DNA from: Cycas panzhihuaensis | Taxonomy: Eukaryota; Cycadophyta | Direction of reading: 5' to 3' | Length of the DNA stretch: 64,000 nucleotides | Assembly: GCA_023213395.1 (NCBI GenBank) | Contig: CM041465.1 | Location: forward strand, 108,755,741-108,819,740 | Shown: piece by piece, positions 1 through 9,894 of the stretch | How the letters are laid out: every line of letters starts with the position of its first letter | Numbering within the stretch: the first letter of the stretch is position 1 | Translations under genes and position numbers: made by a program | The notes under the pieces: model-generated | The model's database searches: none | What the model saw: the letters and a program-made list of their open reading frames with translations, nothing else | What the model was told of the DNA's origin: nothing

Positions 1-718
1 GCATATATGTGTTAAAGATAATAAATACACTTTTTTTCTCTCATTTTCTATCAAATATAAATCATCGCTCTCTTTTCACTTTAAGCAAGGGAAAGGGGAA
101 GAAAAGAGACAAACCAATCAATCATGCAAAATGTATGGTAATGATGTAAACCATGGGGGGTTGTATGCAACCAAACATAAAGAGGAAATGGGGTATCTCC
201 TATCAAATTCACTTTCCTAAAGTGCAAGCTAGTGCACAAATGAATGATGCAGGTTGGTTCTCTTTTACCTTATTCTTTTATGTTCTTTTCACGCAAATAT
301 GCAAACTAAAAAAGTAAGAAAAGACCTATAAAAAGAAGGCAGTATATTTGGGAAGATGATGCAGCTAAAATAAAGCTTTCGTCTTGAGACACATCTGCTT
401 ATTCTTTTCCCTCTCCTAACACACGAGTGACATAGGGGATTTCTTACCTCCCCCAAAACAAATAGAAGAAAGCAAGAAAAACATAAAGGAAAAGGAACTA
501 TATAAAAGTTGAAGTAACTAAGGAAAATGAAGCCAAGAAACATACCCAGATTATTACAGTATGTCCTTCTGTGCGAATGGCATGATAAACCTATAATCAT
601 GAAGGTTTTCTGCCCTTTTCCAAGGGGATGCTAGAATGAAAAGCAAATATATGTATATATATAATTGTAAAATGTTAAAAATACTACAAGTTAAATTACT
701 TCAAGTTAAGTGATCTTT
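1..718 (-). repeat. Element C 3' LTR, left segment
   Basis: This segment aligns nearly base for base with 47338-48058 of the C 5' LTR and stops at the B insertion. The last five bases (714-718, TCTTT) are the B target duplication. A conserved splice-donor match (GTAAGA on the minus strand) is at 442-447. The 103-residue minus frame at 289-600 is a composition artefact of the LTR. Confidence 0.9.
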
Positions 719-1104
719 TGGAATCACGTCTATGGGGATGGCAAGTACACCTAGTCAGAATAAGATAATCAACAGAAGGTTCTGGGGTAAAGGGATCAAA
801 CCAATGAGTGTAAGGAAGCATACATACAGGGCGTCTGTGCATCAGAACGTAAGTTCGGGACTCATAAATGGCACATGACTTCCTCAAGGTAACTTGGCTT
901 TTGACTTTGAAGGGGAGCGTAGGTGAGGGATATCCTCAGTTGCTTAAGTAACCTCAAAGCAAGGGTCTTCCCACCATTGGATGGCCAGAAGAGGAAGGCA
1001 AGACCCGATGAAGGAATAGATCCTCATGGAAAATGGGCTAAAGGACGTAGGTGGAGTGTGTGTAGGTATGGTAAAGAAAGTAAAAGGACCTTAGGGAATA
1101 GATC
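719..1104 (-). repeat. Element B 3' LTR, left segment
   Basis: It matches 30444-30830 of the B 5' LTR and starts with the same TGGAATC end. It is cut at 1104 by the copia-like insertion. Bases 1100-1104 (AGATC) are the copia duplication. Confidence 0.92.
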
Positions 1105-1271
1105 TGTTGGAAACTAGACCTGCAATAAGATATTGACAAACAGAATAAAACACCTCCATAGGATCGAACGGTACCCTTAAGGCACCTCCATTATATTAAC
1201 AAAACATCATTACTACATCCTTACAATACATTACAATATGATACACTATGTTGGGTATTTATAATACATGT
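1105..1271 (-). repeat. Copia-like 3' LTR, left segment
   Basis: It matches 19206-19372 of the other LTR with about 14 differences by eye. It is interrupted by element A; bases 1267-1271 (CATGT) are the A duplication. Confidence 0.93.
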
Positions 1272-3999
1272 TGTTTCCCGGCCTTCAGGAATGGATACAG
1301 AATTATCGACTCAGGTAAGTGCAGATATGCTTCTCACCTTATCATCGCTTTCTTTTGGTGAGTGTTTGCTTGCATGTTTGCATGTTTGTGACCTTGTAGA
1401 TGATTTTGTCTTTGTATACACTTATTTAGCCTATGACGACTATAGCAGGGGCACATTCCTAGTGAGTGTGACACCCCGGTGGCCATTCCACTTCCCGCAT
1501 TCTGTCATACTCGCTCCAGGATCCACTTGGCTTGTGCCACCTTTGCCCGTGTGATGACCTGTCATTATTTGGTTAACCTGCCACATCGTTTGAATCTTAT
1601 TTTTTCTCTTCTGGACTTGTTTATTGGCTTGTTTGCCCTCGGGTAGATGTCTCAGCCCCTCATTTACCTTTTTTGTCATTAGCCCATAGCCCAGACTGGT
1701 TGTCTAGGTTTGATTTTACCTCCAGGTGAATACCACCATGAATTTCACTTGCATCACCGAAAAATTCGCAGTACTACGATTTTGTGGTGGGATGACTGTC
1801 CATACTTATTTTAAAAAAAAACTGCCGTGGCAATTTCACATTTATTGCGAAACTGCCATATGTCTCATGACTTAACTCGCTACCAATTGCACCCTAATCG
1901 CTCGCTTTAGGGTTTGGGCTGGGTATTTAAGTCATCATTAACTCATTTTTAGGATCTTTTTGGTTCATTTTTTGGATTGCTCTTCAAGGAAACTGGCCTG
2001 TGTTTTGCTATTCTCGGCTGCTCTACTGCTGCTACAGGACATGCGCCTCTCCTCCAGCGCCCAACTCTCCTTTGGTATGGCTAGGATATCTTCCCAGCCC
2101 TTCACACGCCTTGGAGAGGGCTCCTTTGGAGAGATCTCAACGGATTATTGCTCAGGCAACCATCAAGCATTCTAAGTGCAGGTGTTTCCCTCCAACTCCA
2201 GTAGCAAGGTTCCAAACCTGCTATTCCATAGTTCCTAGGCTGATTTCTCAGCCCCCTTCTCAGCAACCCTTGACTGAGGTAAGAGCCTCCCCTTCTCTTC
2301 TCAGGTATTCATTGATTTGAGCTACTTTCTTATTCAATTGATGCCCTATTTTGCTTATCCTCTTGCTTGGGTTTTTGGAGGTTCCTTTTTCCTTTACTTT
2401 GGACTATTTTACTCCTGTCATTAGTGCCTCCTTGCCTGCGTTTATTGCTCAAGGTAGTGGCAAAGAGGGGTTGCATAGGGTTTGGGAGAGAGATGGGTGG
2501 ATTTCGTACCACCTTCCATGCTCCTCAAGTGGCTCTTAGCCCCCTAAACCTTCCCTCTTGCCTCGCGCTGTCCTTGGCACTCAAATAAGGGTTTGTTAGG
2601 CCTTCCTGAACCGCTGAAATCAGCGCTGTCACACGTTGCAACGTTGGTTTGAGGGCTTATGCTTTGATCTGGGCAACTCATGTAAGCCCCAACTACTTGC
2701 CCTTTGCCCAACTCCTTTCCCGGTAACCCAATTTACTCTTCATAGCACCCCGGCTTGCTGTAGGTCCTCTTTGACTATTTTCAACTCTCTTTGCCACTAT
2801 TTCCAGCCATCTTTCTCAGCCTTACCCTCGCTGCCTTATGGATTTTGGGGGAGATTGGGGTTATTCTTTACGGGAGGTGGGCCACTCCGAGGCTTACCGG
2901 TTACTTTCCATTTACTTTGGTCATCTTCCTTTACATACTATCATCATTGCATTGATACTAACATACACGTATTTAAGTTTATATTCACTTTGCATGTACA
3001 TGTATTGTTAGGATCTTTCCATTGTATACTAGCACCCTTTCTTTAGAAAGGGGGAGACTGTCATATACTTACAGGTATTTGGAAAGCGCAACAGATCTGG
3101 TCCTCTTTCTTGCTTTGCAGGTAAGTGCTCCTATTTATGCGTTACTTTCATACTTCATTTGTTGCTAGCACTTTGTCCGTTTCTTTCTGTTGTTTGGAAC
3201 TTTAGTACTTTTTCTGGGGAAGGTAAGGGAGCCCCTCGTTCCAATTCGCCGTGGCTCTTCACACCCACCGTGCCTTGTGGAGCAGCTTTGGGCGCCTCTT
3301 GGGAGTGCCACCATTACAACACGCTTCCGTTCCGGGTACATGCCCTCACTCCACTCTGTTACCTTTCCCTTTCGAGTTCTTTTACATAGTAGTAATTAGC
3401 TCATTGGAAATAAAAAGGAAATCAACTTTGCTTTGATTCATACTTTGTTCACTTTATCGCTTGCATTTTCTTTTGTCATAGGAAAAGGTCTTAGGAAACC
3501 TTCCCTCTCACATTTTCCTCCTGTTTGCCATGCGAACTTCCCTACCTCTTTATTATTTGTTTGCTTGGTTAGTTTGCCTACGCATACCATAACCCCCCTT
3601 TTGGGGTTATTCCCTTTATATTCTTTCAGTTCTTCGCTTAGCCGGATAACCGAAGTGACCCCATCTTTAGGCCATCTACTTGCTTACCCTTTCTTATTTC
3701 CCGTCATCCTAGGGGAACTCTCGAAGGTTTCTCTCCTTCCCCTTCTGGCCATCCAAGGGTGGGAGGATCCTTCCCTTAGGTCAACCCAGGCTAACCCTAT
3801 GCCTCCTCTCCTCTTGTTCGAAGTAAGGGGACCACTTTCTGGTAGCTACATTCTATTTGTAGGTCCCAAACTCGTGCTCCGATGGACGGGGCGCCCTGCG
3901 TGATCTTTGTCCTACTTGTAGGTCCTTTTCTTAATCGTACCATCGACCGCCCATACCATTCCTACTTAGTCAGGTAGCTATCCTGTAGACACGCATCCA
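1272..3999 (+). repeat. Element A 5' LTR
   Basis: This LTR is 2728 bases, starting TGTTTCCC and ending CATCCA. A TATA-like box (TATTTAAG) at 1924-1931 would put transcription start near 1955, leaving a very long R-U5 of about 2 kb. Splice-donor matches lie at 1315-1320 (GTAAGT), 3121-3126 (GTAAGT after CAG) and 3223-3228 (GTAAGG). A degenerate inverted repeat around a GTAC centre lies near 1762-1785, upstream of the TATA box. Hydrophobic frames inside (2636-3046, 3433-3903) are LTR sequence. Confidence 0.95.
1924..1931 (+). promoter_or_regulatory. TATA-like box of the A 5' LTR
   Basis: TATTTAAG follows a GGGTTTGGGCTGGG stretch. It is conserved in the A 3' LTR (near 14456) and the solo LTR (minus, near 52245). 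B and C LTRs carry GTATAAAGCC at the same relative place (minus, near 20900 and 49110). It is the likely core promoter for the genomic RNA. Confidence 0.6.
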
Positions 4000-4000
4000 C

Positions 4001-4020
4001 TGACAACCATATTGGGGATT
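4001..4020 (+). other. Primer-binding-like site of element A
   Basis: The site starts one base after the LTR and reads TGACAACCATATTGGGGATT. The other copies have related sites at the same place (minus strand: 30420-30441, 46836-46858, 61822-61843), giving a consensus close to TGGCGACCATACTGGGGA. This resembles the complement of the 3' end of plant tRNA-Asp but with several mismatches, so the tRNA is uncertain. Confidence 0.55.
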
Positions 4021-4190
4021 GCCAGTAAGGGAGCTACTTTCTGCTCTCTTCTATTGGTTTAGCTACCTTTTTGTGGTCCTTTTCCTACTTCGATCTCTTC
4101 GTTGGGCAGCCCCCAATGCATGTGTCTTTATCGCCCTTTCCTTTTTCTAACATTATTGGCTGACCTTGTATGTGACACTTTTCTCATCGC

Positions 4191-6600
4191 TTGTGTAGTC
4201 TACCTCCATTGTTAGAAGACCCTAAGTATCATCTTCTTCCTTTGTCAGATTTTGATTTGACTATGGAGGGATACTCTTCTGATTGGGCCTACCACACCTC
4301 AACTTTGGAAACCCATGATTTTCCTTCCTCTATTCTGGGGTCTACCCAAGAGGGTGATGACCCCCTTTACTACCTGAGTGAACAACATCACCCACTCAAC
4401 ATCCATCCCTCTATCCATGCAGTAGAAGGATTCGTTCCTCTTGAGACTTACCACTCAATCAGTGACTCTTATAAGGAGCATCCCGAGAGATCTACTTGGT
4501 TTGAGGTCCCAACTACCTCTTATGAGTATATAATAACCCCTCCTATCGATGTAGTTGAAGCTCTCAACGAGTGTCGCCACGCGGTACGCTTCCAACCGCA
4601 TCCTAGATGGTTTGAGGATGCTCTCCGTTGACGAGCATCTTCTTCTTTTGCTCCTGCCCCGCATGCTTCATCCTCATCCACTCTTCCAGTGACAACCAAT
4701 CCCTTTGTGCCTATGCATGTGTCTCGCTCCTTTCCTATTCCTATAGTGGGGGCACATGTTGCACCTTCTATTTCTCACCAAGGTCCTAGTGTTTTGGGAT
4801 CTTCCCACGGTATTTCTTTCCTCTAGTTGAAGGTTAGCATACCCGTCCCTAGCCAAACTAATGTGCCATCCCCTAATGTGGCACATACCTTTCCTAGTAG
4901 GCCTCTGCCATCCTACTAACCTTCACTATCACCATATGGGACTCACTCCCACACACCCTCAAAACCAACACGTTGGTGCTTCCTTTTACGTTCCCCTAGG
5001 GTATACTTCTCAACCTTGGGGGTAGGGTAGAGGAAGCCATCTCCCAGCTTATGGAGTGGATCCACTACACCTATATGGGGTCGCCCCACCCACGGGTGGC
5101 CCATATGGGTAAAACCCAGTTCCACATCTATCTTTTCAATCATCTAGCACAATTCCTTTTGCTGTGCCTTCACAAGGGAACCAAACCCCTTTCTAAGGCA
5201 CTTATCCTCAAGTCCCTTCCCAGTAGGGGGCATTTCCTTAAGGAGGGATGGGTGTGCCACCTCCATCCGCTCCTTACTCGTTACCTACTATGCCATTCGT
5301 TGACCATATGGTCCAGGCAAGGGCACACCCCTTCATGGACTATAGGTCAACACCTTTGTCCGTTGAGGCATTAAGAACTAATCTGCCGCCTCATCCTCCT
5401 GAAGTTCCTAGATTTGATGGAACTTCGTCGCAAGACCCAGCGGAGCATGTACGTAGCTTTTCTATGACATGCATCGATTATTGGGCTTACGACCACATTC
5501 TAATAAAATTATTCCCGCGATCCTTGCAGGGCGATGCCCTTAAGTAGTTTTACCATCTCCCTGCCCACTCCATTTATTCATTCCAACAATTGGTAGACGA
5601 GTTCATCAACTACTTTGATGTAGCCCGTCCATTCGAGAGCGGAATGAAATCCCTTTTGTCGCTCAAACAAGGTGATGATGAAATGAATCGTGACTTTGTG
5701 CAACGATTTCATGACTTGCTTCACTCCACTAAGGCAATATTGCCTGAGGAGTTGAAGCGAGATCTCTTCGTCAATGCACTTCATCTCGAAGTGCATGTGG
5801 AAGTCCTTAAAACGGGGGTGACCACATGCGACTCCACGATCGCCAAGTGTTTGGCATTTGAGGCTATTAAGATCCAAGCCGGTCTCAAGAAACCTCTTAA
5901 GCCCTCACAACGACGTGAGGCACCACCTTCAACCAAAGATACCAAACCTTCATAACCTACTCGATCTTCCTCTCATCCGGCTGAGAGGACCTTAGACCCT
6001 CTCACATCAGCCATACGTTCATTTGAGCGTATGATGAAGGAGCTCAAGCTTCAAGCTCCTTCATCCCCTACATCTAACAAACAAGTCCAACAAACAACTC
6101 AAGCTCCCATCCTCAGGAATAGAAATGCCCAGTCCTCTCAAGTGAGAAGGTTAGATCCTCTGCTTGAGAAGAAGTGGTGCTCCATTCAGGGGGAGTGCTT
6201 TCACGATGACCCGCGTAGGGCCTAGCATCCTAAGGATGCCCCTTGACGTGACTCTTCCCCCAAACGGGCCTCAAGGCCTAATTTGGATCAACCAGTTCAT
6301 AAGGACCTGTTCCTTAAACATGGGGAACGCGATCGCAACACCCAAACTGAGAATAACCGGAACCAAGGAAGATCGCCTAATTCCCGTCCTTCCCGTGACA
6401 AAGGGAAGGGTACCCGGGACTCATCCTCTTCCTCTCGTTCCCCTAGCTGTCGTACCCCATCACCTTTGCAGCCCCGGAATAAGGGGAAGAAGGTGATCCA
6501 GTTGCTTGAGGTAACTCCTTCTTATGTCCTTAACGCAGTCTTAGGCCACCAAGGGAGCAGTAGGTGCTTCTTCGTCTGCTCCTTTTGACCCTCCTCCGGA
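4191..6600 (+). pseudogene. gag: gag of element A (decayed)
   Basis: Gag forms the particle and binds genomic RNA. An acidic N-terminal part is open at 4191-4631 (146 residues). It is followed by a degenerate proline-rich stretch (4640-5240). The capsid-like Retrotrans_gag core is at 5395-5955 and begins with FDGTSSQDPAEHVRSF. A stop at 5547-5549 (TAG) replaces the tryptophan seen in B (ALKWFY). The second core part has the MKSLLSLKQG and FVQRFHDLLHSTKA motifs. The CX2HX4HX4C knuckle near 6178-6219 has lost its first histidine (now Q) and last cysteine (now R). A Ser/Arg-rich tail follows. The four copies align along the whole length, so identification is secure. Confidence 0.88.
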
Positions 6601-7260
6601 AATACCTCTCTTCCCTAAGGCCATTCCTGTGCACCCAGGTCGTTACGATTTTCAAAGAGCACTTACCCAGCCTACCGCGAAGGGTAAGCCCTTCTCCATC
6701 GTGGATGAGCTTCATACTGTTGCTGTAAGAATGTCCTTGATGGACGTTTTGAGGAGTTGTCCCAAGTAGCGGGCCCTCCTCCTAGAAGCTTTAGGATCAA
6801 ATGATGCGCCTGTCCACTCTTTGGGCATTACCCAAAGTCGTGGACCCATTATTTCGTTTGATCCTAAAGACCTTCCTCCTGCTATTAAAAGGGAATGTAA
6901 GTGGAACTTCCCATTCACTATCACTATCGATACACCCGATTGTACCCTTCGAAGGACTGTTGTTGACAACGATTCTTCCATGAGTGCCATGCCCTTGCGT
7001 GTCATGCAAGAGCTTGGTATTTCCGCCTTGGAACCTGTTCCATGGTGATGCTAAGGTTATGACGGTAGCGAGAAGACCCCTTTGGGATCTGTCATGATTC
7101 CGCTCACCCTTAAGGGCAAGACTATTCTTACCGATGTTGTATTCCTCGACATTGACGTCGACTACAACCTCCTTTTAGGTCATCCATGGCTCGACCAAAT
7201 GGGAGCCGTGTGCTCGACTCTTTGGGGACAACATAAATTCATCCATGATGGATAGATGGG
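6600..7260 (+). pseudogene. Aspartic protease of element A (decayed)
   Basis: This is a retropepsin-type protease that would cut the Gag-Pol precursor. The conserved block starts near 6821 and includes ISFDPKDLPP, then the active-site region VVDNDSSMSAMPLRV (6958-7002), then GKTILTDVVFLDIDVDYNLLLGHPW split by small changes (7110-7190). In this lineage the active site is usually D-N-G-S-S; here and in D the glycine reads as D, so this copy would be inactive. A short post-protease motif (GQHKFIHDG) ends the domain near 7250. Confidence 0.82.
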
Positions 7261-7604
7261 AGTGATTCCCTGTGAACACCCACTCATCAAACAAACTCGC
7301 TCTACCAATTTGATAAACTGAGGTCCTTTTACACATGCCTCGGCTTGTTCTATTGGCATACCTAATCCATCTAAAGAGGATCCAACATCTTCTTCCCCTA
7401 GTCTCACATGGTTCGCCCCTATTGGCGTTGGGAGCTATAGGTACCTTGCTTTATTTAGTGACAATGAGTCACATGACGAGGACGAGAATTGTCTTCACCC
7501 CGTCTCTTTCCTCTGCACTAGTAGGTCACACCTGTCTCATTCTAGATCCCCATCTAGAACCTCTTTCATTAATAAGGCTAGCCATTCCTGCGTGTCACAT
7601 GTCA
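7261..7604 (+). pseudogene. Post-protease linker of element A, ending at RT deletion
   Basis: The linker is Ser/Thr-rich with FAPIGVGSYRYLALFSDNES (near 7411-7470) and a basic HSRSPSRTSF stretch (near 7537-7570). The same linker is intact in D (58581-57715) and C (43618-42730), where it leads into RT. Here it jumps at about 7605 straight into RNase H (TERDIYFISRTL), so roughly 2 kb of linker end and RT are missing. Confidence 0.75.
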
Positions 7605-7900
7605 CCGAGAGAGATATATATTTCATCAGCCGCACTCTCGTGGCTGCTGAGCTTAACTATTCTCCTGTTGAGAAGGAATGCCTTTCCTTGGTCCATGCGA
7701 CTAAGAATTTCAGACACTACTTACTTGGCAACACCACCAAGGTGATCGTTCAATCCGATCCCTTGCGATACTTGCTCACTCATTCAGATTTGATAGGTAG
7801 GGCCGGTTAGTGGGCTGTCCTGCTTCAAGAATTCGACCTCCATATCATCAACCGAAAATCAAAGAAGGGAATGGTAGTGGCTGAGTAACTCGCAGACGCC
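7605..7900 (+). pseudogene. RNase H (pol-type) of element A
   Basis: This is the usual RT-linked RNase H, which removes RNA during minus-strand synthesis. Visible motifs are YFISRTLVAAELNYSPVEKE, then LSLVHATKNFRHYLLGN, then VIVQSDPLRYLL. A TAG at 7808-7810 interrupts the frame (GRAG*W), followed by LLQEFDLHIINRKSKKG. The N-terminal half of the domain is missing because of the RT deletion. It is separate from the second, archaea-like RNase H at 12979. Confidence 0.8.
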
Positions 7901-7957
7901 CCTATCCCTAACTCCTTTGGTGCCACTGTTGACGATTCTATCCCTGATAAGTCTATC

Positions 7958-9247
7958 ATGACGATTCATGGCGTCTCTGCCCATCCACTCATCAATAATG
8001 AGTGGTATAGTGATATAGTGTGGCATCTCACAGAGCAACAATACCGCCCTGATGCTAGTAGTAAAGTTAGATCTCGCATCCGGACTTCTGCCAGACAATA
8101 CCTCCTCATGGGTGAGGTATTGTACAAGAGGTCCTTTGATAGGATCCTCCTCCTCTACGTCACTGCTGACGAAGCTGACCAAGTGCTCTGCAAATGCCAC
8201 CATGGTATTTGTGGAGGTCACTTTGGGGGCTAGTTTATGGCTTAGAGAATCCTTCACATGGGTTATTTCTGGCCGTCCCTTTTCAAGAATGCTCATGCCT
8301 TTGCTCTAAGATGTCAACGATGTCAGGAACATGCCAACATCTCCTATGTGCCTTCTGAGGCCTTGCACCCTATTGTTTCACCATGGCCTTTCGCTCAGCG
8401 GGGACTAGACCTCATCAGGGCTATCTCCCCACCTTCGTTGTCGTAGCACAAGTTTATCTTGACTGCCACGGAGTATTTCACTAAATGGGTAGAGGCCATC
8501 CCCTTGATCACTACTCCTAGTAAAATGATAGCCACGCTCATTTACTAGTACATCATTTATCGTTTTAGGATTTTGGACGTCCTAATCACTGACAACGGAA
8601 CCCCTTTCTGTAATAAGGAAATGGATGAGCTTTGTGAGAAGTTTAAATTTTCTCACAAAACTTCTTCTCCTTACTACCGTCAGGCGAATGGCCAAGTAGA
8701 GTCTTTCAATAAGACTCTTGTCAACATTCTTAAGAAAACCGTTGCTTAGTCCCCAAAGGATTGGCACCTTCAGCTACCCTTTGCTTTGTGGGCTTACCGC
8801 ACCTCTATCTGTTCTGCCATAGGAATGACCCCATTCTGCCTGGTCTATGGTACCGAGGCGGTACTCCCACTAGAGGTGGAGATTCCTTCCTTACGAGTCT
8901 CCCTTCGAGGTCTCATCGGCGAGGAGTCGATCCATCAGGCTCGCCTTCTGGACTTCGAGGCTTTGGATGAGAGATGCTTAACCGCTTATCAGGCTAACCT
9001 TGCATCCAAATCTCACTCACAAAGGACCTACGATAAACATCTCTGTTCTCGTCCTTTGTTCCTTGGGGACTACGTCCTCAAGCTCGAGTATCTCCATGAT
9101 CGTTTGACCAAGTTCAAACCTCAATGGGTTGGTCCTTTCGTCATTATCAAATCTCTTAGTAGTGGTGCCTACAGGATAGCCACCCTAGAAGGGCTTGAAT
9201 TTGAGAAAGCTATTAATGGGAGATTTCTTAAGAAGTTTTTCACATGA
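7958..9247 (+). pseudogene. Integrase of element A (decayed)
   Basis: Integrase inserts the cDNA into the genome. An HHCC-type zinc region lies at about 8190-8330 (CHHGICGGHF, then RCQRCQEHANI). The catalytic core has D in GLDLIRAI (near 8402), D in LITDNGTPF (8584-8610) and E in [10 protein letters not shown] (8691-8720). The C-terminal GPF module reads KPQWVGPFVIIKSLSSGAYRI, split over 9118-9180. The last 153 residues are open from 8786 to the stop at 9245-9247. Stops lie at about 8232, 8245, 8444, 8547 and 8746; several fit CAG or TGG changed to TAG. All DDE residues are still present. Confidence 0.9.
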
Positions 9248-9894
9248 TCTTTCGGTGATCCCTTCGCCTTGCTCCGAAACGAGCCTAAACTACCATCTTA
9301 GGTTGTCCCCATTCTTCCTAACCATGGGTAGAATGGCAATTTAAGGTGGCTTCTTCTTCTTCTTTCTGGTTACTTCTGCAGAACCCGTGTTCCCATATCC
9401 TCTCGAGAACTGTTGTCTTCCTACTTGGGCATTCCCTAATTAGGATGACACTTTGGAAGTATTGACACTCCTCTCTCCTACTGTTGTTTCCTTCACATAT
9501 TCCGCTATGCTCCTCCGTGGACGTGTATGTCGCTCTATCCTCTAACCTCACACCTCTCTATCGTCTCCACTCACGATGGGTATGTATGCTCCTGTTAGAC
9601 ATATAGCCATACATGGAAGGAAATGCGTGCATCATACAATAAAATACTCACAACTAAAACCTCTACAAAATATAAAACAAACATACATGTCATCCACATA
9701 TGATATATAAACCATTTCATGTCAAAATGGGGTTCCAATTAGCCCGCATATATATATACATCCAAAAATCATTTGTTACATCGTGCATATGGGAAGTCGG
9801 TGCCCTTGCAGGGGGGGTACAATCATATGAGCCTATATATGACCCCCTGGAGGCCCATGCTTTCCTGTCAAAATCAATATACACATCTCCTACT
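9248..9894. other. Spacer between converging integrase and antisense ORF (A)
   Basis: No gene is seen. The first 200 bases match the same place in B, C and D, including the junction word AAACTACCATC. A simple TA run lies near 9748-9758. Transcripts of gag-pol (plus) and the antisense ORF (minus) would both end here. Confidence 0.6.

Noticed and set aside
289-600. A 103-residue minus-strand frame with Cys and Phe-rich sequence
   Set aside because: It lies fully inside the C LTR and the frame is not kept in the other C LTR copy at 47626-47938.
2636-3903. Hydrophobic plus-strand frames of 136 and 156 residues that look like membrane proteins
   Set aside because: They sit in the A 5' LTR. The pyrimidine-rich composition gives Leu/Phe/Ser in any frame, and the 3' LTR breaks them at different points.
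5578-5877. A 99-residue minus frame opposite the gag core of A
   Set aside because: It is a mirror of the conserved Retrotrans_gag frame, with no independent conservation.
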